Shown piece after piece: positions 25,273-36,219 of a stretch of DNA of 64,000 nt. Within the stretch, counting starts at the first letter, position 1. Every line of letters begins with the position of its first letter. The notes beneath the pieces were generated by a model, which made no database searches, was not told where the DNA came from, and saw only the letters and a list, made by a program, of their open reading frames with translations. Made by a program: the position numbers and the translations under genes. This DNA comes from Candidatus Methylomirabilota bacterium (GTDB taxonomy: Bacteria > Methylomirabilota > Methylomirabilia > Rokubacteriales > CSP1-6): the NCBI GenBank assembly GCA_035315345.1, contig DATFYA010000105.1, positions 1-64,000 on the forward strand, in the 5' to 3' direction.

Positions 25273-27528
25273 TCATTTCTTCTCCGACGTCGCCGCTTCC
25301 GGCGCGGCCATGGCGGTCTCGGGGATGCGCTCGAGCTCGCTCAGGAGCAGACCGGCCCACCGATAGATGTTGTGCTCGCGCACGCCCTGGCGCATGCGGG
25401 CCATGCGGGCCCGCCGCTCCTCCACCGGCATCGCCACCGCGGTGCGGATCGCCTCCGCCATCCCGTCGATGTCGTAGGGGTTCACCAGGATCGCGTCGCG
25501 CAGCTCGGACGAGGCGCCGGTGAACTGGCTCAGGATGAGGGCGCCGTCCTCGTCGTCGCGCACCGAGATGAACTCCTTGGCGACGAGGTTCATGCCGTCG
25601 TGCAGCGACGTCACCATGCAGAAGTCGGCGTGCCGGTAGAAGGGCCAGATGTCGCGATGCTCGTGGTGGCGCTTGAGGTAGAGGATCGGCTTCCAGCGGT
25701 TGGTCTGGTAGGCGCTGTTGACCTCCTGCACCGCCGCGTCCACCTCGGCCTCCAGCGCCTGGTAGCGGGGGATGGTGCTGCGGCTCGGCGCGGCGAGCTG
25801 CACGAACACCACCCGCTCGCGATATTCCGGGAAGCGCTCGAAGAAGCGGCCGAGGGCCCGGAAGCGCTCGGGCAGGCCCTTGGTGTAGTCGAGCCGCTCC
25901 ACCCCGACGCCCAGGAACTCGGCCGGGGTGTCCAGGCTCTGGAGCAGCGCCTGTCGCGAGATGGTGGGCGGATTGTCCACGAAGCCGGGGGCCACGCTGA
26001 TCGGGAACGGCTTCACCGACGTCACGTGCTGGCCGCGGGTCACCGAGAAGCGCTCCCAGTCGATGCGGGCCTCGATCGCACGATCCACCGTGTCGAGGAA
26101 GTTGTTGCAGTAGTACTGGGTGTGGAACCCGATGAGGTCGGCGCCCAGCATGCCGAGCAGCAGCTCGTCCTGCCACGGGCAGATGCTGAAGGCCTCGAAG
26201 TTCGGCCACGGGATATGCCAGAAGATCGCGGTCCGCGCGTCCGGGCGCTCCCGCTTGATGAGCGCGGGCAGCAGCGCGAAGTGATAGTCCTGGATCAGCA
26301 CCATCGGCGACTCGGTGCCCGCGATCTCCTCCAGCACCGCGCTGGCGAACTTCTCGTTGACGATTCGATACTGCGCCCAGTCCTCCGGACGGAACAGCGG
26401 GCGGTTGTGCACGATGTGGCAGAGGGGCCACAGGCCCTCGTTGGAGAAGCCGTAGTAGTAGCCCGCGTCCTCCTCCGGCGTGAGCCACACGCGCCGGAGC
26501 GTGTACCGCGGGTCGTCCGGCGGCAGCCGGAGGCGGCCGCGCGCGTCGGCGGTATCGCGGTCGGCATCGCCGCTGGCCTGCGCCACCCACACGCCGCCGC
26601 ACGCCCGCATGACCGGATCCATCGCGGTCACGAGCCCGCTCGCCGGGGTGACCACCTGGATCGCCCCCTCCTTCCAGACGTGGCTCAGCGGCTCGCGGTT
26701 GGACACCACCACGAGCACCCGCTCGCCCAGCCGCATCTTGGCGAACTGCTTGAGCCGCTCCTCGGTCCAGAGCGTCTGGCCGATGAGACGCAGCGCGGCC
26801 TCCTCCTCGGCGGCGGCCCGGGCCCGCTGAAGATTCTTGGCCAGTACCGAGACCTCGCGGGCGATCGGCCCGAAGAGGCTCTCGTCGGGCAGCTCGGGGG
26901 GATCGATGGCGTGGCCGCGCCGCACCGCCTTGGTCCAGCGCGCCATCTTGGCCAGCGGCTGGGTCAGGCTCATGCGCACCACCAGCAGGGCGATCAGGGC
27001 CAGGACCACCGCCAGCACCAGGAAGCGAACCGCGTTGAAGCGCCAGCGCTCCCACTCCGAGCTCTTGAGATCGGAGGCGTCGAGGAACACGGCCAGCGCG
27101 CCGGCGGCCCGGTCCTCGCGGATGATCGGATCCGCGTAGACGTAGAGCGTCTTGCCCTCCATCTGGCGGAACCCGGTCTGCACCACGCCCGAGGTGAGAG
27201 CCCAGGTGACCTCGGGCGGCGGATTCTCCAGGATCTTGGCCACGTCGGGCGTCGCCACGATCAGCGAGGCCACGCGATCGTAGACCGCGAGTCCCTGATC
27301 GGGCTTGCTGAACTTCTTGATCAGCCGGTCCACCTGCGCTTTCGATCCGCCGCGGGCCAGTGCCGGCTCGAGCACCTCCTTGAGTCCCTCGCTGAGGAGC
27401 GCGGCCCGGCGGTCCAGCTCCGCGGTGAGCCGCTGCTTCTCCTCCACGACCTGCAGGTACGCGAAGATACCGATGACCACCAGCGAGGCGAGCCAGAGCG
27501 CGGCGACGAGCCGGAGCTGAAACCTCAC
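25273..27528 (-). CDS. otsA: Membrane-anchored HAMP-trehalose-6-phosphate synthase fusion
   Basis: 751 aa against about 470 for OtsA. Residues 1-265 look like a receptor: helix at about 8-27, a periplasmic part of about 135 aa, a second helix at about 168-186 and a HAMP-like segment (SLTQPLAKMARWTKAVRRG) leading to a coiled coil. Residues about 268-735 form the GT20 synthase with VVVSNREP, QDYHFALLPALI, FWHIPWPNFE, GVERLDYTKGLPERF and SLHDGMNLVAKEF, so the catalytic residues seem intact. It joins UDP-glucose and glucose-6-phosphate to trehalose-6-phosphate. The ATG overlaps the otsB stop (ATGA). Other glycosyl acceptors cannot be excluded, but otsB supports trehalose. Confidence 0.88.
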   Translation of the reverse strand: MRFQLRLVAALWLASLVVIGIFAYLQVVEEKQRLTAELDRRAALLSEGLKEVLEPALARGGSKAQVDRLIKKFSKPDQGLAVYDRVASLIVATPDVAKILENPPPEVTWALTSGVVQTGFRQMEGKTLYVYADPIIREDRAAGALAVFLDASDLKSSEWERWRFNAVRFLVLAVVLALIALLVVRMSLTQPLAKMARWTKAVRRGHAIDPPELPDESLFGPIAREVSVLAKNLQRARAAAEEEAALRLIGQTLWTEERLKQFAKMRLGERVLVVVSNREPLSHVWKEGAIQVVTPASGLVTAMDPVMRACGGVWVAQASGDADRDTADARGRLRLPPDDPRYTLRRVWLTPEEDAGYYYGFSNEGLWPLCHIVHNRPLFRPEDWAQYRIVNEKFASAVLEEIAGTESPMVLIQDYHFALLPALIKRERPDARTAIFWHIPWPNFEAFSICPWQDELLLGMLGADLIGFHTQYYCNNFLDTVDRAIEARIDWERFSVTRGQHVTSVKPFPISVAPGFVDNPPTISRQALLQSLDTPAEFLGVGVERLDYTKGLPERFRALGRFFERFPEYRERVVFVQLAAPSRSTIPRYQALEAEVDAAVQEVNSAYQTNRWKPILYLKRHHEHRDIWPFYRHADFCMVTSLHDGMNLVAKEFISVRDDEDGALILSQFTGASSELRDAILVNPYDIDGMAEAIRTAVAMPVEERRARMARMRQGVREHNIYRWAGLLLSELERIPETAMAAPEAATSEKK

Positions 27529-28325
27529 GCGCGCCTCTCGGTCCCGCTGGCGAGCGCGGTCAGCACCTGCTGCACCTCGGAGACGTCCTCAAGCCGGAAG
27601 GCCGCCTTCGACGCGGGCACCAGGTCACCGACCCGGATGGTCAGCGCGCGGCTGCCGAGCACCTCGAAGGCGTGCTCGTCGGTCCAGTCGTCACCCAGGT
27701 AGAGCCAGAGCACCCGGCCGGCCAAGGTCGAGCCCACGCGCTCTTCGATCCACTCCGCGCACTCGCCCTTCGTCCACGCCACCTGGGGCAGCACCTCGAT
27801 CACCTTCGTGCCGTGGAAGATCTTGAGCCGGCTCCCCTGCTCGCGGATCGCCCGGGCCAGCTCGATCTCCACGCGGCGAATCTCGTCGGGGGCCACGTGG
27901 CGATAGTGCACCGCCACCGCGAGGCCCTTGGTCTCCACCCGCATCCCGTTGACGGCGGGTGCCCGGCGCACGAGCGTCTCGCCCACCGCGCCGACCATCG
28001 CCTGCTGGGCCACCGCGTCGGGATGGCAGAACGCCAGCTCGGGCCCTGCGATCTCGAGCCCGTGGCAGCCCGCGTAGATCACCTCCGGGATGTCGATCCG
28101 CGCGCGCAGGTCCTCGAGCCCTCGACCGGAGATCACGGCGACGCAGCCGCGCGGCGACCGGGCGAGGCGCACCAGCTGCTCGCGCATCTCCTCCGAGAGG
28201 ACCGCATCGGCGGGATCGTCCACGATGGGGGTGAGAGTCCCGTCGTAGTCGGTCATGAGCAGCACGCTGCCCCCGCCGGACAGCCACTCGTCGACGGTGG
28301 TCAAGATGTGGGCAAGATCGCTCAT
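27525..28325 (-). CDS. otsB: Trehalose-6-phosphate phosphatase OtsB
   Basis: 266 aa HAD phosphatase. Motif I LLMTDYDGTLTP (about residues 24-35) holds the nucleophile, then AVISGRGLEDLRARI, HGLEI, AVHYRH and the motif IV region YLGDDWTDEHAF. It removes phosphate from trehalose-6-phosphate made by the adjacent OtsA fusion. ATG 28325 has GGAGCG 8 bases upstream. First gene of the two-gene otsB-otsA operon. Confidence 0.93.
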   Translation of the reverse strand: MSDLAHILTTVDEWLSGGGSVLLMTDYDGTLTPIVDDPADAVLSEEMREQLVRLARSPRGCVAVISGRGLEDLRARIDIPEVIYAGCHGLEIAGPELAFCHPDAVAQQAMVGAVGETLVRRAPAVNGMRVETKGLAVAVHYRHVAPDEIRRVEIELARAIREQGSRLKIFHGTKVIEVLPQVAWTKGECAEWIEERVGSTLAGRVLWLYLGDDWTDEHAFEVLGSRALTIRVGDLVPASKAAFRLEDVSEVQQVLTALASGTERRA

Positions 28326-28439
28326 GCCGCGCGCTCCGCCGCCGGGGGCGGCGCGGTCGGCCCTGAGACGGCTTGCGCGCTCGGTATCGGTATCGCGCAT
28401 GGTTCGTGAAAGGACAGCCGGGCCGGGCAGGCAGACGTC

Positions 28440-28468
28440 AGCATAGCGAGCGAACGCGGACGGGTCAA
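28440..28468 (-). promoter_or_regulatory. otsB-otsA promoter
   Basis: Minus strand TTGACC (28468-28463), 17 bp, TATGCT (28445-28440); leader about 110 bases to ATG 28325. Same -35 sequence and spacing as the tetR operon promoter. Confidence 0.65.
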
Positions 28469-28482
28469 GATTTGGCGCCGCC

Positions 28483-29007
28483 TCAGGCCCGCGGGTACGG
28501 ATCGCCGGTGCGCGAGAGCGCCCTCAGGGCCGCGTCGGTGGCCTGCTGGGTCGAGCCCGCGCGGCCCCACTCCGGGCCGTAGGCGTAGTAGTGCGAGTAG
28601 CCGCCCTCGTCCAGGCGCGCGAGCATCGAGTCGCCGGTCTCCTGGATCAGGAGCAGCACGCGCTCGGCGGGGCACGCGGTGGTCACGCAGCCGGTGACCG
28701 CGACGTAGTTCTGGCCACCCACGCGCACGCCGCGCGGCGAGGCCACACGCCCGAAGTAGGCCTGGGCGCCGCGCTGGATCTTGCCGGTGCCCGGAGCCCA
28801 GTCGGCGCCGAAGAGCGTGCGGATCCGGTCGCGAAGCTGCGGGTTGCTCACGACCTCGCCACCGGTGCGGCCGAACCGCGTCTCGCGCGGACCGGATTCG
28901 AGCACGCCCGCCATCGGCGCGGGCGGCCTGGCCTCCGGCGGCTCGATGGTGCAGCCCGAAACCAGAAGGCCGAGGGTGCACCCGAACAACAGCCCTGCGC
29001 TTCGCAT
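28483..29007 (-). CDS. Hypothetical lipoprotein
   Basis: 174 aa. Lipobox LVSGC at about residue 19. The mature part contains LRDRIRTLFGADWAPGTGKI, YVAVTGCVTTACPAERVLLLIQE with two Cys, and a final SHYYAYGPEWGR region. No family recognised; the pattern suggests a small globular periplasmic domain. Box C lies about 140 bp upstream on its strand. Confidence 0.7.
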   Translation of the reverse strand: MRSAGLLFGCTLGLLVSGCTIEPPEARPPAPMAGVLESGPRETRFGRTGGEVVSNPQLRDRIRTLFGADWAPGTGKIQRGAQAYFGRVASPRGVRVGGQNYVAVTGCVTTACPAERVLLLIQETGDSMLARLDEGGYSHYYAYGPEWGRAGSTQQATDAALRALSRTGDPYPRA

Positions 29008-29138
29008 GGCGACCTCCTGGCGTGCGATAAAGTCCGCGGCAAAAATCGCAACCCTTGTGCCACGGGGGCGGCCGCCTGAAAGTTCGCGACTCGCAACACG
29101 TCAGATCCGCTCGGGAAGCGCGTGTCTCCGACCGAGTC

Positions 29139-29172
29139 GGTAATCCTTACCCGGCGTGGCAATCGTTACACG
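29139..29172 (-). promoter_or_regulatory. CG(T/G)GTAA direct-repeat box C, upstream of lipoprotein gene
   Basis: Minus strand CGTGTAA (29172-29166) then CGGGTAA (29153-29147), 19 bp apart. The second is half of the palindrome GGTAA-GGA-TTACC (29151-29139). Orientation is toward the lipoprotein gene starting at 29007, as for boxes A and B. Confidence 0.45.
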
Positions 29173-29174
29173 TT

Positions 29175-29738
29175 TCAGCGCGGGGTCTTCGAGAGCTCGT
29201 CGGCGAGCAGGTATGCCTTGTCGGCGAGCGTGAAGGCCCGCTGCATGTCACGGGTCGAGAGCGCCTCACGCGCCTTGCTGAGGAAGCTCTGGATGGTCAG
29301 GTAGTTCTCCTGCTGCTCGCGGGCCAGCCGTGACGGGTCGATGCGCTGCACGAGCTTCTCGGTCCCCTCGATGCGTCGCTCGGCCTGCGACTTCATCCGC
29401 TGCTCCTCCTCGACGCTGGCCTGCGGTGCCAGCACCGGCAGCGGAGTGGCCGGCTCCTTCGGGATCGCCGCGGTCCGGGGCGGCGGCGAAGGCGGCGCCA
29501 CCGGCGGAGGCGGTGCCGGGGCGACCGGCGGAGGCGGCGCCGGGCTCACCACCTTCGGCGCCGGCGCCACCGGCTCCTTCACCAGATCGGGCGGCGCCGG
29601 CTTCGGCGCCGGCGCCTCCCCGACCACCGCCGCGGTGCGTGGCGGTGACGCCGAGGGCGCGGGCACGAACAGATCGGTGGCGGCCACACAGCCGCCGAGC
29701 GGCAGAGTCAGCCAGACGAGCCAGATCGGGCGGCGCAT
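29175..29738 (-). CDS. Proline-rich lipoprotein with C-terminal helical domain
   Basis: 187 aa. Lipobox PLGGC near residue 17. Residues about 25-105 are Pro/Ala/Val-rich with a repeated VAPAPPPPVAP-like unit, an extended periplasm-spanning linker. The C-terminal 80 residues are helical and charged (EEEQRMKSQAERRIEGTEK, SFLSKAREALSTRD), resembling DUF4398-type small domains. It is 5 bp downstream of the kinase gene and last in that operon, so it may be a partner or output of this two-component system (inference). Confidence 0.7.
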   Translation of the reverse strand: MRRPIWLVWLTLPLGGCVAATDLFVPAPSASPPRTAAVVGEAPAPKPAPPDLVKEPVAPAPKVVSPAPPPPVAPAPPPPVAPPSPPPRTAAIPKEPATPLPVLAPQASVEEEQRMKSQAERRIEGTEKLVQRIDPSRLAREQQENYLTIQSFLSKAREALSTRDMQRAFTLADKAYLLADELSKTPR

Positions 29739-29743
29739 GCGGG

Positions 29744-31549
29744 TCAGCGTACCGGCAGGCGCACGATCAGCGCGGTGCCGCGGCCGGGCTGCGACTTGGC
29801 TTCCACCGTCCCGTCGTGCAGCTGCACGATCCGGTACACGATGGACAGCCCGATACCGCTGCCCCCCGGCTTGCTCGTGTAGTAGAGCTTGAAGATCTTG
29901 TCCAGGTCCTCCGGGGCGATGCCCACGCCCTGGTCGGTCACCACCACGCGCACCCAGTCGGCGCCCTCGGGCCGGGTGCGGATGCGCACCGCCCCGCCCT
30001 GCGGCATCGCCTGCTCGGCGTTCTGCAGGATATTGATGAAGGCCTGGCGCACCAGCTCCTCGTCGGCGCTGACCAGCGGCAGCGCGGCGTCGAGCTCGAA
30101 CACGAAGCGCACGCCGTGGCTCTGGCTCTCGGCTTCCAGCAGGGCGCCCACGCTCTGCAGCATGCCGTTGAGATCGACCGGCTTCAGGGTCAGCTCCTGG
30201 GGGCGCATGAAGCGCAGGAAGCCCTGCACCACCCGGTCGAGTCGGCGGATCTCTCCGCCGATCACGTCGAGGCTCTGGTGGACGTCGGGCGTCGCGTCCT
30301 CCAGCTGCTCCTTCAGCAGCTCGACGTGGATCATCATCGCGTTCAGCGGGTTCTTGACCTCGTGGGCCACGCCCGAGGTCAGACGGCCGAGGGCGGCCAG
30401 CTTGGCCGAGTAGCTCACGAGGGACTGCACCGTCTTCACCGACTCCAGGTCCTTCAGGAGAATGGCGACGCCCATCACCCGGTGGGCGTCCTCCATGTGG
30501 AACGCGGAGACCAGGAACTCCTTGTCGCGCCCCGCCTGCGGCAGCACCACCGTCGCGTTGCGGATGCCCGGGGCGCCGGCCAGCACGTGGTCCACGAACG
30601 GCAGCATCGGATGGGCGGCATCCAGCACCTCGTGGATGGGCAGGCCCACCGTCTGCTCCAGCGACAGGCCGACCACCGTCTCGGCCGCGCGATTGAAGAA
30701 CAGGATGTGCCGCTCCGGATTCAGGAAGATGACGCCGTCCTCGAGCTGGTCGACCATGCCCTGCAGGTGAGCCTTCTCGCTGAGGCTCGAGATGCGGTCG
30801 GCCTGCAGCTCGTGCCCGAGGCGCGAGAGCTGGGCGGACAGCTCCTGGAACTCGTCGCCGCCGACGGTCACCGGCGTCGCCTCCGGCGGCTCGCCGCGCC
30901 GGATGCGATCGACCTGGCCCACGATCGCGCGGATGGGCCGCACCGTGAGCTGGGCCAGCACGAGCGCGGCCAGCCAGGCCAGCGGCAGGGCCACCGCGGC
31001 CACCGTGAGGCTCTGGCGGAGCGAGGCGGTGACCTCGCGGCGCAGGAGCGTGGTGGAGACGCCGAGCCGGATCGATCCGAACAGCCGGTCATTCAGCGTC
31101 ATCGGCAGGACCGTCTCGTACGTGCGGCCCGCGTTGTAGAGCGCGGAGAAGCGGCTCAGGGTGTCGACCTTCAGCAGCCCTTCCAGGTTCGGGCGCTCCG
31201 GCTCGGGGTCGCCCTCCTTCTGACGCTCGGTGTGGAGCACCACGACCCCGTTGGAATCGGAGATCAGCGCGTAGAGGAGGTGCGGCGAGTACCCCACGCT
31301 GGCGTCGAGGAAGCTGCGCAGCTCGGGATCCTGACGCAGGGCCTCGAGCGGATCGGCGCCCGGGCTGCGATGCAGCGCGCGGCCGCTCTGCGCGTAGATC
31401 TGCTTGGCGATCAGCTCGGCCTGCTTCACCGCCTCCTGCACCACCACCCGGCTCACCTGCGACAGGTGGATCGCGGTGGCGGTGGCGACCACCAGCATGG
31501 TGAGGAGGCTCAGAACCAGCGCCTCCCGTCCCCGTACTCCCAGCCGCAT
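29744..31549 (-). CDS. Membrane sensor histidine kinase, NtrB-like
   Basis: 601 aa. Helix at about 10-30, a periplasmic sensor of about 150 aa (HLLYALISDSNGVVVLHTE resembles a single-cache domain), second helix about 190-210, HAMP (LTVRPIRAIVGQVDRIRRG), a PAS domain (about 285-385) and the kinase core. H-box is SGVAHEVKNPLNAM, N-box NILQNAEQAM, G1 DQGVGI, G2 GGSGIGLSI. It should phosphorylate the NtrC-type regulator immediately upstream; the ATG is one base after that stop. Confidence 0.93.
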   Translation of the reverse strand: MRLGVRGREALVLSLLTMLVVATATAIHLSQVSRVVVQEAVKQAELIAKQIYAQSGRALHRSPGADPLEALRQDPELRSFLDASVGYSPHLLYALISDSNGVVVLHTERQKEGDPEPERPNLEGLLKVDTLSRFSALYNAGRTYETVLPMTLNDRLFGSIRLGVSTTLLRREVTASLRQSLTVAAVALPLAWLAALVLAQLTVRPIRAIVGQVDRIRRGEPPEATPVTVGGDEFQELSAQLSRLGHELQADRISSLSEKAHLQGMVDQLEDGVIFLNPERHILFFNRAAETVVGLSLEQTVGLPIHEVLDAAHPMLPFVDHVLAGAPGIRNATVVLPQAGRDKEFLVSAFHMEDAHRVMGVAILLKDLESVKTVQSLVSYSAKLAALGRLTSGVAHEVKNPLNAMMIHVELLKEQLEDATPDVHQSLDVIGGEIRRLDRVVQGFLRFMRPQELTLKPVDLNGMLQSVGALLEAESQSHGVRFVFELDAALPLVSADEELVRQAFINILQNAEQAMPQGGAVRIRTRPEGADWVRVVVTDQGVGIAPEDLDKIFKLYYTSKPGGSGIGLSIVYRIVQLHDGTVEAKSQPGRGTALIVRLPVR

Positions 31550-31550
31550 G

Positions 31551-32909
<1,359 letters not shown>

Positions 32910-32925
32910 CGCATCAGGCGCCCGA

Positions 32926-34249
<1,324 letters not shown>

Positions 34250-34257
<8 letters not shown>

Positions 34258-35587
34258 GAGTGCCTCCGCCTCCGAGACCCGGGAACGGCTCCCGCGGGTC
34301 GGCGAGCAGCTCGCCGAGACCCACCGTCCGCTCCGCCGCGTCCCCGCCTGCCTGTAGATCGATCACCCGGATCTGGTCCGGGTCGGCACCGGGCCCGCCG
34401 ATGACCAGCGCCCAGTGTGCGCGCTGACCCTGCGCGTACGCCAGCGACTCGGCCAGGGGCCGGCTGATGATGTCGCGCGCCACCGCGGCCCCCGCGTCGC
34501 GCAGCCGCCGGGACACGGTCAGGGCGCGCGTCTTGTCCGGCGTGAAATCGATCACGAAGAACTCCGGGCCGGACAGCCGCGGCTCCGATCCCTGCGACTC
34601 CATGGCCAGGAGGGCGCGGCTCGTCTCGAAGGCGAAGCCGGTCGCCGGGCAATCGTAGCCGAAGCGAGCGAGCATCTGGTCGTAGCGGCCGCCCCCCACC
34701 AGGGGGGCGCCGAGCCCCGAGACGTACGCCTCGAAGTGTACGCCCGAGTAGTAGTCGAAGCCGCGAACCTCGCCCAGGTCGAGCAGCACCGAGTCCGCGA
34801 GGCCGTAGGTCCGCAGGAGCCGGTAGATCTCGGCCAGGTTGGCGAGCGCGGCCTCCGACCGAGCGTTCTTGACCAGGCGCTCCGCGCGGTCGAGCACGTC
34901 CCCGCGCCCGTAGAGGGTGGGCAGCGCCAGCAGCAGCTCGCCGACCGCGGCGGGCGCGTGCAGCTCGCCCACCAGCCGCTCCAGCGCGGAGAGATCCTTG
35001 TGGCCGAGGGCCGATCGCAGCTCGCGCGAGGTGTCGGGGTCGGCCCCGACGTCCTCGAGGATGCCGCGGAAGAACTCGGTCTGGCCCACGTCGATCTGGA
35101 ACCGCTCGAGCCCCAATACCTGGAGCCCCTCGGCGGTCATCGCGATCATCTCGGCGTCGCCTTCCGGGTTGGGCAGCCCGATCAGCTCGACGCCGGCCTG
35201 GTAGAACTCGCGATAGCGGCCGACGTGCGGCTCGTCGTAGCGAAACACGTTGGTGACGTAGTGCAGGCGCAGCGGCTTCGGCTCGTCGCGCATGCGCGTC
35301 GCCACGATGCGCGCGATCTGCGGGGTGACGTCGGCGCGCAGGGCGAGCAGCCACCCGCTCTCGCGGTCCACCATCTTGAACATGCGCTCCTGCAGCTCGC
35401 CGTCGGTGCCGGGGGAGAGCACGTCGAAGTATTCGTAGGCGCTGGTCACCACCTCGCGATAGCCCCAGCGGCGGAACACGTCGAACAGCCGCTCCTCCAC
35501 CGCCCGCTTGCGGGCGGCCTCGTCGGGCAGATAGATCTTGGCCCCCTTGGGCAGCTGAGTCGGTTGACCCTTGCGCGGCACGCTCAC
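34250..35587 (-). CDS. hisZ: ATP phosphoribosyltransferase regulatory subunit HisZ
   Basis: 445 aa, a HisRS-like catalytic fold without the anticodon-synthetase chemistry. Marks: KIYLPDEAARKRAVEERLFDVFRRWGY, LALRADVTPQIARIVATRM, VFRYDEPHVGRYREFYQAGVELIG and GFDYYSGVHFEAYVSGLG, GGGRYDQMLARFG. HisZ supports short-form HisG in histidine synthesis. hisZ next to purA is a known arrangement in several phyla; hisG is not in this window. Histidyl-tRNA synthetase is less likely because of length and divergent C-terminus. Confidence 0.9.
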
Positions 35588-35596
35588 CTCGAGACC

Positions 35597-36214
35597 TCAG
35601 GCCACCGCGATGTCGGCCAGATGGACCAGCGAGTTCATCCGGTGAAGGGTGGTCCAGTCGTCGCGGAATTCCAGCTCGGAGATGCCGGCGGACGAGATGT
35701 GGAGCGACCAGAGCCGGTCGGGCCCGAGACCGAGCGCCTCCAGGATCAGCACGCGGCTGGTGATGCCGTGGGACACCAGGCAGATCGTCTGGCCCTGGTG
35801 GGCGGCCCGGAGCCGCTCGAGCCCGGCGAGAGCCCGCGCGCGGACCTGATCGAGCGTCTCGGCCCCGGGCCAGCGGGCGGCCTGCGGCGTCTCGGCCCAC
35901 GCGGACAGCGCGTCGGGAAAGCGCGTGGTCACCTCGTCGCGGGTGAGCCCGACCCATTCGCCGAAGTCCATCTCGGTGAACGCCTCCTCCACCTGCACCG
36001 CGAGCCCGTGCGGCGCGGCGATGCGCGTCGCGGTCTCGCGGGCGCGGGAGAGCGGGCTCGACCAGACCGCGGCCAGCGGCGTGGCCGCGAGCAGGCGCGC
36101 GGCCGAGTCGGCCTGCCCGCGGCCGGCGTCCGACAGCGGGACGTCGTGCCGGCCCTGGAAGCGGCGCTCCCGGTTCCAGTCGGTCTCGGCGTGACGAAGC
36201 AGCAGGACGCGCAT
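35597..36214 (-). CDS. Histidine phosphatase (phosphoglycerate-mutase superfamily)
   Basis: 205 aa. Catalytic His in LLRHAETDWNRERRFQG, second Arg in SPLSRARETATRIA, acid residue in FTEMDFGEWVGLT and second His in LVSHGITSRVL. The set fits small phosphatases such as metal-independent phosphoserine phosphatase or CobC rather than glycolytic mutase (too short). Lying 5 bp after an aminotransferase gene, a phosphoserine phosphatase role is attractive but unproven. Confidence 0.82.
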   Translation of the reverse strand: MRVLLLRHAETDWNRERRFQGRHDVPLSDAGRGQADSAARLLAATPLAAVWSSPLSRARETATRIAAPHGLAVQVEEAFTEMDFGEWVGLTRDEVTTRFPDALSAWAETPQAARWPGAETLDQVRARALAGLERLRAAHQGQTICLVSHGITSRVLILEALGLGPDRLWSLHISSAGISELEFRDDWTTLHRMNSLVHLADIAVA

Positions 36215-36219
36215 GCCGC

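Noticed and set aside
29441-29660. GC-rich repeats read as a possible CRISPR-like array
   Set aside because: They are the Pro/Ala-coding repeats of the lipoprotein gene, without uniform spacers.
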